Source: JBBKWX01 sp037969175
GTDB taxonomy: Bacteria; Bacteroidota; Bacteroidia; AKYH767-A; JBBKVM01
DNA: 14,869 nucleotides
Assembly: GCA_037969175.1 (NCBI GenBank)
Contig: JBBKWX010000194.1
Location: forward strand, 1-14,869
Direction of reading: 5' to 3'
Shown: piece by piece, positions 6,767-14,041 of the stretch
How positions within the stretch are numbered: position 1 is the first letter of the stretch
Layout of the letters: each line of letters starts with the position of its first letter
Position numbers and translations under genes: made by a program
Notes under the pieces: model-generated
What the model was told of the DNA's origin: nothing
The model's database searches: none
What the model saw: the letters and a program-made list of their open reading frames with translations, nothing else

Positions 6767-7463
6767 CCAGCGTTTGTGCGGTTGTATTTTCGTTTTCACT
6801 TTCAGGACTTGTTGGTGGTGGCTTGTCGCAGAGCGCAAGCTGATCGGGGGAGTATGGGGTGTTGTGATGCTTAAAAAGTCCAGCTTTTATGCGGTTGGAA
6901 TTATCAATGGCGGTTCCGATCTTAGTGGTGGTGGCTTGTCGCAGAGCGCAAGCTGATCGGGGGAGTGTGGGGTGTTGTGGTGCATATAAAAGCCAGCTTT
7001 TGTGCGGTTAGAATTATCAATGGCGGTTCCGACCTTGGTGGTGGTGGCTTGTCGCAAAGCTCAAGTTGATCGGGGAAGTATGGGCTGCTGTGGTGCATAT
7101 ATAAACCAGCGTTTGTGCGGTTAGAATTATCAATGGCTGTTCCGACCTTAGTGGTGGTGGCTTGTCGCAATGCGCAATCTGGTCGGTAGATCATGGGCTG
7201 CTGTGGTGCATAAAAGAGCCAGCGTTTGTGCGGTTAGAATCCTGAGTTATTGTTCCGATCTTAGTGGTGGTGGCTTGACGCAGAGCGCAAGCTGATCGGG
7301 GGAGTATGGGGTGTTGTGATGCTTAAAAGAGCCAGCGTTTGTGCGGTTAGAATTATCAATGGCGGTTCCGATCTTTGTGTGGTGGCTTTTGAAACAGGCT
7401 GAGCTGATCGGGGGAGTATGGGGTGCTGTGGTGCATATAAAAGCCAACATTTGTGCGGTTGTA
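6767..7463 (+). repeat. Tandem array of 113-bp structured units
   Basis: Six complete units start at 6767, 6880, 6993, 7106, 7219 and 7332; five are exactly 113 bases and the sixth is 112. A partial seventh starts at 7444 and fades after about 20 bases. Each unit begins CCAGCGTTTGTGCGGTT or a close variant. There are no unique spacers, so it is not a CRISPR array. The unit length is not a multiple of three, so any long reading frame passes through successive units in different frames, which argues against coding. Most units can fold: an outer stem CCGATC/GATCGG encloses GCTTG-T-CGC, an AGA loop and GCG-CAAGC. Unit 4 has CCGACC/GGTCGG, a paired change. Units 1, 5 and 6 carry replaced segments at unchanged or nearly unchanged length. 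Function unknown. Confidence 0.9.
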
Positions 7464-7680
7464 GATTTTACTCGATGTGGCGACATTTGCAAAAGTGAAT
7501 TCAACCTAACAGGTTAATGCGTAGCCCTGCCTTTTGCTCTAAGAACCACTACGTCAACTGCTAGATAAACAGCTATAAATGCGACAATCTTGAAAGGTTT
7601 TGAATGGCTCCGCGCCATGGTTAGGAGCAAAGCATGATCTATATACTGATATCAAATAAAAATCATCAATCCAATAGGAC
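7464..7680. other. Intergenic stretch, no gene seen
   Basis: No convincing reading frame or RNA gene is visible between the end of the array and the hairpin at 7681. One short hairpin, ATGGC-TCCGC-GCCAT (7604-7618), is present without a T run. Confidence 0.5.
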
Positions 7681-7717
7681 AAAAAAAAAGAGGCCATCTT
7701 CTCAGACAGCCTCTTTT
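7681..7717. terminator. Terminator-like hairpin between convergent genes
   Basis: AAAAGAGGC (7686-7694) pairs with GCCTCTTTT (7709-7717) around a 14-base loop. On the minus strand it is followed by a run of nine T (7689-7681), a good intrinsic terminator for any read-through from the giant gene. On the plus strand the stem ends in four T, so it may also stop transcripts leaving the epimerase and repeat array. Confidence 0.65.
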
Positions 7718-7994
7718 AGTCAAACATTGCTGGTTATCGCACTCGATTGACATATTATCTTAAACTCCGGTTGTAAATTATTTTGATCTTATTTCCTATT
7801 CCGGAGTTGATGATTCAGTTTTGCATGATTTGAAAGGATGATAATCTTTCCTGTATCATAAATTTCCTCTTCCTTTTAAAGATAGGGAATCTTTCTGATG
7901 TTTATATACTTATGAACGGAATATTATTGTCAAAATTGTTTTACAATGCTATTTATTGAGGCTCAGCCTAAGATGCAGCGCCTTCGGGAAAATT
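7718..7994. other. Intergenic stretch, no gene seen
   Basis: AT-rich sequence without a supported gene. A short palindrome AGGCTCAGCCT lies near 7959-7969. No homology could be recognised. Confidence 0.5.
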
Positions 7995-8000
7995 CAAAAA

Positions 8001-8036
8001 AAGAACGTGGCCCGGTCAAGTGGAATCAACGTTCTT
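8001..8036 (-). terminator. Tandem terminator-like hairpin 1 (distal)
   Basis: AAGAACGT (8001-8008) pairs with ACGTTCTT (8029-8036). Read on the minus strand the stem runs into seven consecutive T, the form of an intrinsic terminator for the giant gene. It is the distal copy of an 89-base duplicated segment. Confidence 0.65.
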
Positions 8037-8089
8037 AAACACGAGATGATAAAGAATGTTTTGTAGCTCTTTCCAAAAGGAACAAAGAA

Positions 8090-8125
8090 AAGAACGTGGC
8101 CCGGTCAAGAGGGATCAACGTTCTT
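8090..8125 (-). terminator. Tandem terminator-like hairpin 2 (middle)
   Basis: AAGAACGT (8090-8097) pairs with ACGTTCTT (8118-8125), identical in both arms to hairpin 1. On the minus strand the stem is followed by TTCTTTG, a weaker T tract than in the other two copies. Confidence 0.6.
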
Positions 8126-8177
8126 AAACACGAGATGATAAAGATTTTTTTGTAGCTCTTTCCAATAGGAAAAAAAA

Positions 8178-8211
8178 AGAACGACGCTCGGTTAGGGGGG
8201 AGCGCCGTTCT
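8178..8211 (-). terminator. Tandem terminator-like hairpin 3 (proximal)
   Basis: AGAACGACGCTC (8178-8189) and GAGCGCCGTTCT (8200-8211) form a 12-bp stem with one G-U pair in the minus-strand RNA and a 10-base loop, followed by seven or more T. It begins about 21 bases after the stop codon of the giant surface protein and is the strongest of the three, so it is probably the primary terminator. Confidence 0.8.
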
Positions 8212-8232
8212 AAACACGAAAAGAAAAAAAGA

Positions 8233-11200
8233 TTATTTAACCAAAGTCACACTTCCTTTTACTTCAACATCATTGACCTTGAAGATATAGAAGTAAGTTC
8301 CTTCGCTTGCATCTATGCCCGACTTCTGAACCTTACCATCCCAACATTTATCGGATGATGATTTGAAGACCTCAACACCCCATCTGTTGAAGATGGTGAT
8401 CTGTGAACAAGCATCGAACTGGCCAACACCATCGGCATTGAAACAATCGTTCTTGCCATCACCGTTTGGAGTAAAGATGTTTGGTATGTTCTTCAGATAA
8501 TCACTCAATGCAGCAATGCTAGCAGAGTAATTCAGTGTATCACGACAGAAGTTATTGATAGCGATCAGCTGCACATTATACACCTGATTGAAGAGATACT
8601 GGTGCACAGGATTGATATCCGTTGATGTAGAACCATCACCGAAAATCCATATATAATCTACAGCTGATGTAGATGTATTCAAGAACTCTGCTTTAGAACC
8701 ATTACAATCCAAGGTGAAATTCACAGTGAACTCAGCAGTTGGCTGTGGGTTAAGATTGACAGTTACCTGATCCGTATTCTTACAACCATTCGCATCCGTA
8801 CCTGTTACCGTGTAGGTTGTAGAGCCTGACGGCGAAGCGATCGGATTTGCAATGTTAGGATTGTTCAAACTTCCTGCAGGTGTCCATGCATAAGTAGCTG
8901 CACCGCCCGCTGTAAGCTGAACCGGACTTCCGTCACAGATCACCGCATTTTGCGCTGTAGCCGTTACAGTAGGAAGCGCATTCACAGTTACGGTAACTGA
9001 GGCATCTTTGCTGCAATTGTTATTGTCTGTTACTGTTACCGTGTAGGTAGTTGTAGCAGCCGGATTCGCATTCGGATTAGAGATATTGACGTTATCCAAA
9101 CCAGTAGCCGGAGACCATACATAAGCAGTACCACCACTTGCATTCAACTGAATCGGCGTACCGATACAAGTTGCTACCGCAGCACCTGCACTTGCATTTG
9201 GAAGCGCATTCACTTTCACTTCTACCTCGTCAGTATTTACACAACCATTGGCATCAGTTACTGTAACGATATAGTTCGTAGTAGCTGTTGGGTTAGCAAC
9301 CGGATTAGCAATTCCTGTATTACTCAATCCTGCACCCGGACTCCAAACATACCCTGTTCCACCACTGGCATTCAACTGGGTTGAATTTCCTGCACAGATC
9401 GCAACATTAGATCCTGCATTTGCAGCAGGTAAGGCATTCACCGTAACCGGCAACAATACCGGATCACCGCTACAACCTATCGAATTAGTCTCGATCACCG
9501 AGATGGTTTGATTACCTGCAATACCCCAGTTTACAACAACACCGTTAGTGCCGTTGCCACTTACGATAGTACCTCCACCAACTGACCATTGGTAAGTTGA
9601 TCCACCGCTGTTAGTTACATTGTAGTTTAACAAACTGTCGAATGCACATACGGTGATATTACCTGTTACAGCAGATGTAACCGGGATAGGATTGATCGTT
9701 ACAAATAAGGTATCTGATGTTCCGAAACAAACCGTATCAATAGTGATACTCGTCTCTTCGTACCAAACCTTACCCACACCTGATGTGATGCTCCAGTCAA
9801 CCGTGATTGAATTTGGTGCGTTCAGCGCTACAATAGAACCGCCCGTTACAAACCAACCGTAGAAAGAACCAGGAGTATAAGCACAAGTATAGACTCTACC
9901 CTGTGCCTGGTTAGCACAAAGTGGACTAGGTCCGTTAGCCAAAGCAGGTGTCAATAAAATATTCACATTCACATTGAAGATCACCGGCTGAGAATTACAT
10001 CCTCTGTCGGTTGTTTCAATTACCGTGATCACAGAAGGACCGCTGGTTCCGAAATCGAAATAAGCTGTATCCATGCCTTGTCCGCCTGAAATACTTCCGT
10101 TAGTAACCGACCAGGTATAGGTCGAATTTGGATTCGGATTAGATACGTAATAAGGAATGCCTGTCACACCCGGACAAACCGTAATGTTTCCGTTTACTGC
10201 TGATAATGTTGCAGCCGGATTAACGATCACAGATAAAGTATCTCTGTTTGCACATCCCTGAGCATTGGTTCCGGTTACGATATAGGATGAATTAACTGTC
10301 GGACTTAAAGTGATATTTGCACCGGTACCGATAGTTGCACTAGGATTAGATAAATTAGCCCATGTATAGGTGGCAGCACCATTGGCATTCATCGTAAAAT
10401 TCTCACCCGCACAGATAGAATCTTTAGTTGCAGTAGCAGTTACGATTGGCAATTGGCTTACAGTAACCGTTACTTGCGATGTAGAAACACAACCAAAACC
10501 ATTGGTTCCTGTTACGATGTAGGTAGTATTGCTGATTGGAGATACTGTGATGTTAGCACCACTTCCGATCGGAGTTCCAGGAGCAGTTGACACAGCCCAT
10601 GAATAACCGTTAGCTCCATTGCTCGAAAGTGCAACCGGAGATCCCGAACAAACCGTAACCGGATTCGCATTGGCAGTCATCACCGGTAAAGCATTTACCG
10701 TTACTACAACCGTGTCTGTTTTTACACAACCTACCAGGTTGGTATTTACAACATAGGTATAGGTTCCTGCTGTGTTTTGTGTAGCAGAAGGATTTGAAAC
10801 TGTGGTAGATGTCAAGCCCGCAGCAGGTGTCCATGTATAGGTATAACCCGCTGTATTTGTAGTTCCGATAGCAACCGGCAATCCTGCACAAACACTTTTG
10901 TCAGGACCGGCATTGGCAACAGGAGCAGGCTTTACAACCACTCTTGCAGTATCGCGATTTACACATCCAAACCAACTAACCGATAATACATAGTTCAATG
11001 TATCATTTACTCCACTGATGTTATTCAATGTCAATGTTGGATTGGCAGTATTTACTGATGACAAACCGGTTGCCGGTGTCCAGGTATAGTTATAACCCGG
11101 AACAGTTGTAGCTCCTACAGGGCTCGAAGCACCTGAACAGATCACTACATCCGCACCTGCATTTGATGTAGGCATTGGACGGATAGTAACACGCACCGTA

Positions 11201-13662
11201 TCTTTATTGGTACATCCGTTACCTGTAACATTCAGAAAGAAGGTAAGGGTGTCAGGACTGTTTCCGTTATTTGGTAAAGTATAAACCGGGTTAGAGATAT
11301 TCGTAGCACTCAATCCGGTAGATGGAGTCCAAGAATAAACGTTTCCTGCAACAGATGCCGAACCAAGGTTGGCAACCGTTCCGCTACAGATATTCTGATC
11401 TGCACCTGCATTAGCAGCAGGCAAAGCCCTTACTACAACCTTCACGGTATCTCTTGCTACACAACCAAACCAGCTTGTAGAAACAACATAGTTCAGCGTA
11501 TCATTTGTAGTACCTGCAGTATTCAATGTCAGAGTTGGGTTTGAAACCGCACCCGAACTTAATCCCGATGCAGGGCTCCAAGAATAGTTATATCCTGCGG
11601 TAGTTGCTGCTCCTATCGGGCTTGATGCGCCACTACAGAAAACAACATCCGGGCCTGCATTTGGTGTAGGCATTGGGCGAACGATCACACGAACCGTATC
11701 TGTCTTTGCACAACCACCGGTTGCAGTTACATTCAGGAAATAAAACAAGGTATCAGGTACACTTCCGGCAACAAGCTGAGAGAATACAGGATTAGCAATA
11801 TTGTTTGCGCTAAGACCGGATGCTGGAGTCCACAAATAGGTAGAACCTGCCACCGGAGCAGCACCAAGAGTTGCAGTAAGACCTGAACAAATGTTCTGAT
11901 CAGCTCCTGCATTTGCCACCGGAAGCGTGTTCACGGTTACTACAACTGTATCTCTATTGATACAGCCGCTCGAAGTAGAAGTAAGAATATAAGTAGCAGG
12001 ACCGGTCGTAGTCAGAGTAACAGTTGGATTACTCACCGTTGCACTGCTCAAGCCGGTTGTCGGAGTCCAGCTATAGGTTGTTCCTGTTACAGGAGCCACA
12101 CCTATTGTTACACTACCACCCGAACAAATTGCTTTATCTATACCGGCATTTGCAACCGGCAATGTTTTGATGAATACATTTTTCCTTAGCGTATCCGCAA
12201 CACAGCCAAATGGACTGGTTTGTATAACACTTATCGAGGCCATTCCTGTACCTGTGAAATTAACACCTGCGAAATTGCTGGTGCCACCTGTGATCTGAGT
12301 ACCCTGATTCACAACCCAGTTATAGGTTGAACCGGTAGGATTATTTGCAACGTTAAATGCGGTTGCTGTAGATCCTGCACAGATAGAGTCAGGACCGTTG
12401 ATGATCGTTGGGCCTACAAAAGGCAATACATTGATGGTATAAACGATATTGGTGGTCTTTGCCGGACAACCGTTGTCTGCAACGTTCACACTAAATTGAT
12501 ACGGTGTTGTACGGCCTTGTGCACATGAAGTAGCCCAGCAAAACTGGCTAGTTATAGATGAACCACCACTCACATTGGTTAATGTTGCAGCCGGATTTGT
12601 CTGTGCAATATTGAAGATCGAACCTTGTTTGGTCATAAACAAACTGTCACCGTTAGCATCCGTAAATGCGATCGGGAAACAAAGTGTTTGTCCTTCGGTG
12701 ATTGTATAGGTTGTTTGTCCTGATCCTGCAAGTGCCGGAGAATTATTTGGCGGACAAGGGATAACGATAAGCTGAATATCCAAACGTGATTTTCCGATCA
12801 ACACCCCATTACGGTATTCGCTGATCTCAACCGCAACCACATAGAATCCCTGGTTAGGCGAAACATAAGATGTCAATCCGGTCAATGTATCAATAGCAGT
12901 ATAGCTACCCGGTCCAAAAGGATTCGCAGTACTATAGGTTGCAGCATATGCTACATTGCTGATAGGCCAATTATAGTTTAAAGGAGGATTAGGAGCAGGG
13001 TTGCCTGATGTGCTAAGTCCGTTATAAGGAGTTACAAATTTATATACCAAAAGGTCACCATCCGGATCACTTGCTGCATTCAATACAGAAATGGTATCCA
13101 TTGCACAAAGGAAAGGTACCGGTGGAACCGCGAAAGTTGGTGATGAGTTTACGATTGTTGTTGGCGGTATGAAAGCATAATACGACATACCTGCAGCACC
13201 TGCATTGTTCAGATTTTGGATGTTACCATTACGGCAGCAACGGTCAGCTATCAGCTGGTAACCGCCTCCGCTTGGGTCAACCTGGATGGTTGCCTGGTAA
13301 ACGCCCTCTTCGATACATTCGTTCGGAACGAAGGTACAGCTAGGGTTTGGGTTAGGTGGTGTGATAAACTGGCTACTTACCAAAGGAAGCGTCACGCTCA
13401 AATGGCGGATCTTGGCTGCATTTGGGTTGGCTGCATCTTCGATGTAAACTCCTAAACCCTGGGAAGTAGGAAGTGGCGATGGAGCCGGGGTGATGTTACC
13501 GCAATAGCGATAGATCTTGAGGTTTACCTGGTACGTGTACTTGTTGGTAGCTACGTTGAAACCCTGGTATACATACGTAAGATTTCCTCCCATCAAGTGT
13601 GTTGCTTGAGCAGGAACGATGTAGATCAGTGCAAAGAACAGTGCAATTAGGACCTTTTTCAT
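8233..13662 (-). CDS. Giant T9SS-secreted surface protein with Ig/PKD-like repeats
   Basis: A 1,809-residue cell-surface or secreted protein of the Bacteroidota gliding-motility/adhesin type. MKKVLIALFFALIYIVPAQA is a signal peptide. The mature N-terminus THLMGGNLTYVYQG opens a cysteine-containing domain (to about residue 415) of a kind often found at the start of such proteins. Then come about 15 Ig/PKD-like repeats of about 75-90 residues, most with the pattern LPxANAGxD-x-ICSG ... Y-x-W-TP-x-GL ... NP ... GC-x-x-x-DTVxV and two cysteines that could form a disulfide. A canonical PKD domain (about 1640-1712, with WIFGDGSTSTDINPVHQY) follows, then the type B sorting domain (about 1722-1809: NIPNIFTPNGDGKNDCF, ITIFNRWGVEVF, GTYFYIF). 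That domain directs export by the type IX system. An adhesive role is inferred; no enzymatic domain is seen. Repeats 2-3 and 4-5 look like a duplicated pair. It is monocistronic with three terminators. Confidence 0.93.
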   Translation of the reverse strand: MKKVLIALFFALIYIVPAQATHLMGGNLTYVYQGFNVATNKYTYQVNLKIYRYCGNITPAPSPLPTSQGLGVYIEDAANPNAAKIRHLSVTLPLVSSQFITPPNPNPSCTFVPNECIEEGVYQATIQVDPSGGGYQLIADRCCRNGNIQNLNNAGAAGMSYYAFIPPTTIVNSSPTFAVPPVPFLCAMDTISVLNAASDPDGDLLVYKFVTPYNGLSTSGNPAPNPPLNYNWPISNVAYAATYSTANPFGPGSYTAIDTLTGLTSYVSPNQGFYVVAVEISEYRNGVLIGKSRLDIQLIVIPCPPNNSPALAGSGQTTYTITEGQTLCFPIAFTDANGDSLFMTKQGSIFNIAQTNPAATLTNVSGGSSITSQFCWATSCAQGRTTPYQFSVNVADNGCPAKTTNIVYTINVLPFVGPTIINGPDSICAGSTATAFNVANNPTGSTYNWVVNQGTQITGGTSNFAGVNFTGTGMASISVIQTSPFGCVADTLRKNVFIKTLPVANAGIDKAICSGGSVTIGVAPVTGTTYSWTPTTGLSSATVSNPTVTLTTTGPATYILTSTSSGCINRDTVVVTVNTLPVANAGADQNICSGLTATLGAAPVAGSTYLWTPASGLSANNIANPVFSQLVAGSVPDTLFYFLNVTATGGCAKTDTVRVIVRPMPTPNAGPDVVFCSGASSPIGAATTAGYNYSWSPASGLSSGAVSNPTLTLNTAGTTNDTLNYVVSTSWFGCVARDTVKVVVRALPAANAGADQNICSGTVANLGSASVAGNVYSWTPSTGLSATNISNPVYTLPNNGNSPDTLTFFLNVTGNGCTNKDTVRVTIRPMPTSNAGADVVICSGASSPVGATTVPGYNYTWTPATGLSSVNTANPTLTLNNISGVNDTLNYVLSVSWFGCVNRDTARVVVKPAPVANAGPDKSVCAGLPVAIGTTNTAGYTYTWTPAAGLTSTTVSNPSATQNTAGTYTYVVNTNLVGCVKTDTVVVTVNALPVMTANANPVTVCSGSPVALSSNGANGYSWAVSTAPGTPIGSGANITVSPISNTTYIVTGTNGFGCVSTSQVTVTVSQLPIVTATATKDSICAGENFTMNANGAATYTWANLSNPSATIGTGANITLSPTVNSSYIVTGTNAQGCANRDTLSVIVNPAATLSAVNGNITVCPGVTGIPYYVSNPNPNSTYTWSVTNGSISGGQGMDTAYFDFGTSGPSVITVIETTDRGCNSQPVIFNVNVNILLTPALANGPSPLCANQAQGRVYTCAYTPGSFYGWFVTGGSIVALNAPNSITVDWSITSGVGKVWYEETSITIDTVCFGTSDTLFVTINPIPVTSAVTGNITVCAFDSLLNYNVTNSGGSTYQWSVGGGTIVSGNGTNGVVVNWGIAGNQTISVIETNSIGCSGDPVLLPVTVNALPAANAGSNVAICAGNSTQLNASGGTGYVWSPGAGLSNTGIANPVANPTATTNYIVTVTDANGCVNTDEVEVKVNALPNASAGAAVATCIGTPIQLNASGGTAYVWSPATGLDNVNISNPNANPAATTTYTVTVTDNNNCSKDASVTVTVNALPTVTATAQNAVICDGSPVQLTAGGAATYAWTPAGSLNNPNIANPIASPSGSTTYTVTGTDANGCKNTDQVTVNLNPQPTAEFTVNFTLDCNGSKAEFLNTSTSAVDYIWIFGDGSTSTDINPVHQYLFNQVYNVQLIAINNFCRDTLNYSASIAALSDYLKNIPNIFTPNGDGKNDCFNADGVGQFDACSQITIFNRWGVEVFKSSSDKCWDGKVQKSGIDASEGTYFYIFKVNDVEVKGSVTLVK

Positions 13663-13755
13663 AAAGTAAAAATGTTTGCTTTTCGGTTTATTTAATCAAG
13701 GGAAGGAAGTCATTTTGGGATGACCCTGTCTCTTTTCCGTGTTTTCGGCCCTTGT

Positions 13756-13790
13756 CCTTTTGTAAGAGACCCCCATCTCTTTTCAAAAGG
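13756..13790 (-). promoter_or_regulatory. Leader-region hairpin upstream of the giant gene
   Basis: CCTTTTG-T-AAGAGA (13756-13769) is complementary to TCTCTT-TT-CAAAAGG (13776-13790), giving 13 base pairs with one small internal loop and a 6-base C-rich loop. It lies about 95-130 bases upstream of the giant gene's ATG. Neither strand continues into a T run, so it is not a standard terminator; it may be a leader structure or an operator. No clear TAnnTTTG box was found for this gene. Confidence 0.4.
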
Positions 13791-13908
13791 GATTGCAATG
13801 TATAACATGATCCGAAATAATTTTCATTTTGATGATAAACTAACGTGATTATGGGGTGAACTAATTGGTACTATGGGTGAAAGATTTTCTGTGCTTTCTT
13901 TTTAGATT

Positions 13909-13993
13909 ATGAAACCGCAAAGGCACAAAGATTTTCGCAAAGGCACGAAGGCCTCCGCGTCTTTGCGTATCCTTTGCATCTTTGCGGTTTCAT
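13909..13993. repeat. 85-bp imperfect palindrome (CGCAAAG family)
   Basis: ATGAAACCGCAAAG (13909-13922) is exactly repeated in inverted form at 13980-13993. The rest of the arms (CAAAG, CGCAAAG and AAGGC words) pairs imperfectly up to a centre at GGCC (about 13950-13953). The whole segment could fold into one long hairpin. The motif resembles CGCAAAGGC-rich intergenic repeats I associate with Bacteroidota genomes. It lies between the divergent giant gene and glyS and ends 35 bases before the glyS promoter box. Confidence 0.8.
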
Positions 13994-14028
13994 TTTTAAA
14001 AGCCAGAGCAGAAAGCAAAAATTTGAAT

Positions 14029-14036
14029 TACTTTTG
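14029..14036 (+). promoter_or_regulatory. -7 box of glyS, giving a leaderless start
   Basis: TACTTTTG matches the Bacteroidota consensus TAnnTTTG. It ends five bases before the A of the glyS ATG (14042), so transcription should start at or within a base or two of the start codon. No Shine-Dalgarno sequence could fit. A -33 TTG box is not clear. Confidence 0.55.
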
Positions 14037-14041
14037 CACCC

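Larger units (their letters stand above)
8001..8178 (-). repeat. 89-bp direct repeat carrying terminators
   Basis: The segments beginning at 8001 and 8090 are near-identical over about 89 bases. Each has a hairpin core (AAGAACGTGGCCCGGTCAAG), then TTAAACACGAGATGATAAAG, then TTTGTAGCTCTTTCCAA. A third, diverged unit begins at about 8177 and keeps only the AAGAACG start and the TAAACACGA tail around a different stem. The array therefore looks like serial duplication of one terminator unit. Confidence 0.8.

Noticed and set aside
6767..7463. Possible CRISPR array
   Set aside because: The repeated unit covers the whole 113-bp period; there are no short identical repeats separated by unique spacers, and no cas genes are in the window.
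6922..7504. Minus-strand frames of 85-90 codons across the 113-bp array
   Set aside because: Each passes through successive units in different reading frames because the unit is not a multiple of three. The His/Pro/Thr-rich peptides are artefacts of the repeats.
7464..7994. Possible tRNA or other classic RNA gene between the array and the terminators
   Set aside because: No cloverleaf with a T-loop GTTCRANNC box or other recognisable RNA core was found by eye.
8035..8217. A 60-codon minus-strand frame behind the giant gene
   Set aside because: It is made of the duplicated terminator units, and its Phe-rich runs come from the T tracts.
10610..10891. A 93-codon minus-strand frame inside the giant gene
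   Set aside because: It overlaps the Ig-like repeat region in another frame and has no independent start or domain.
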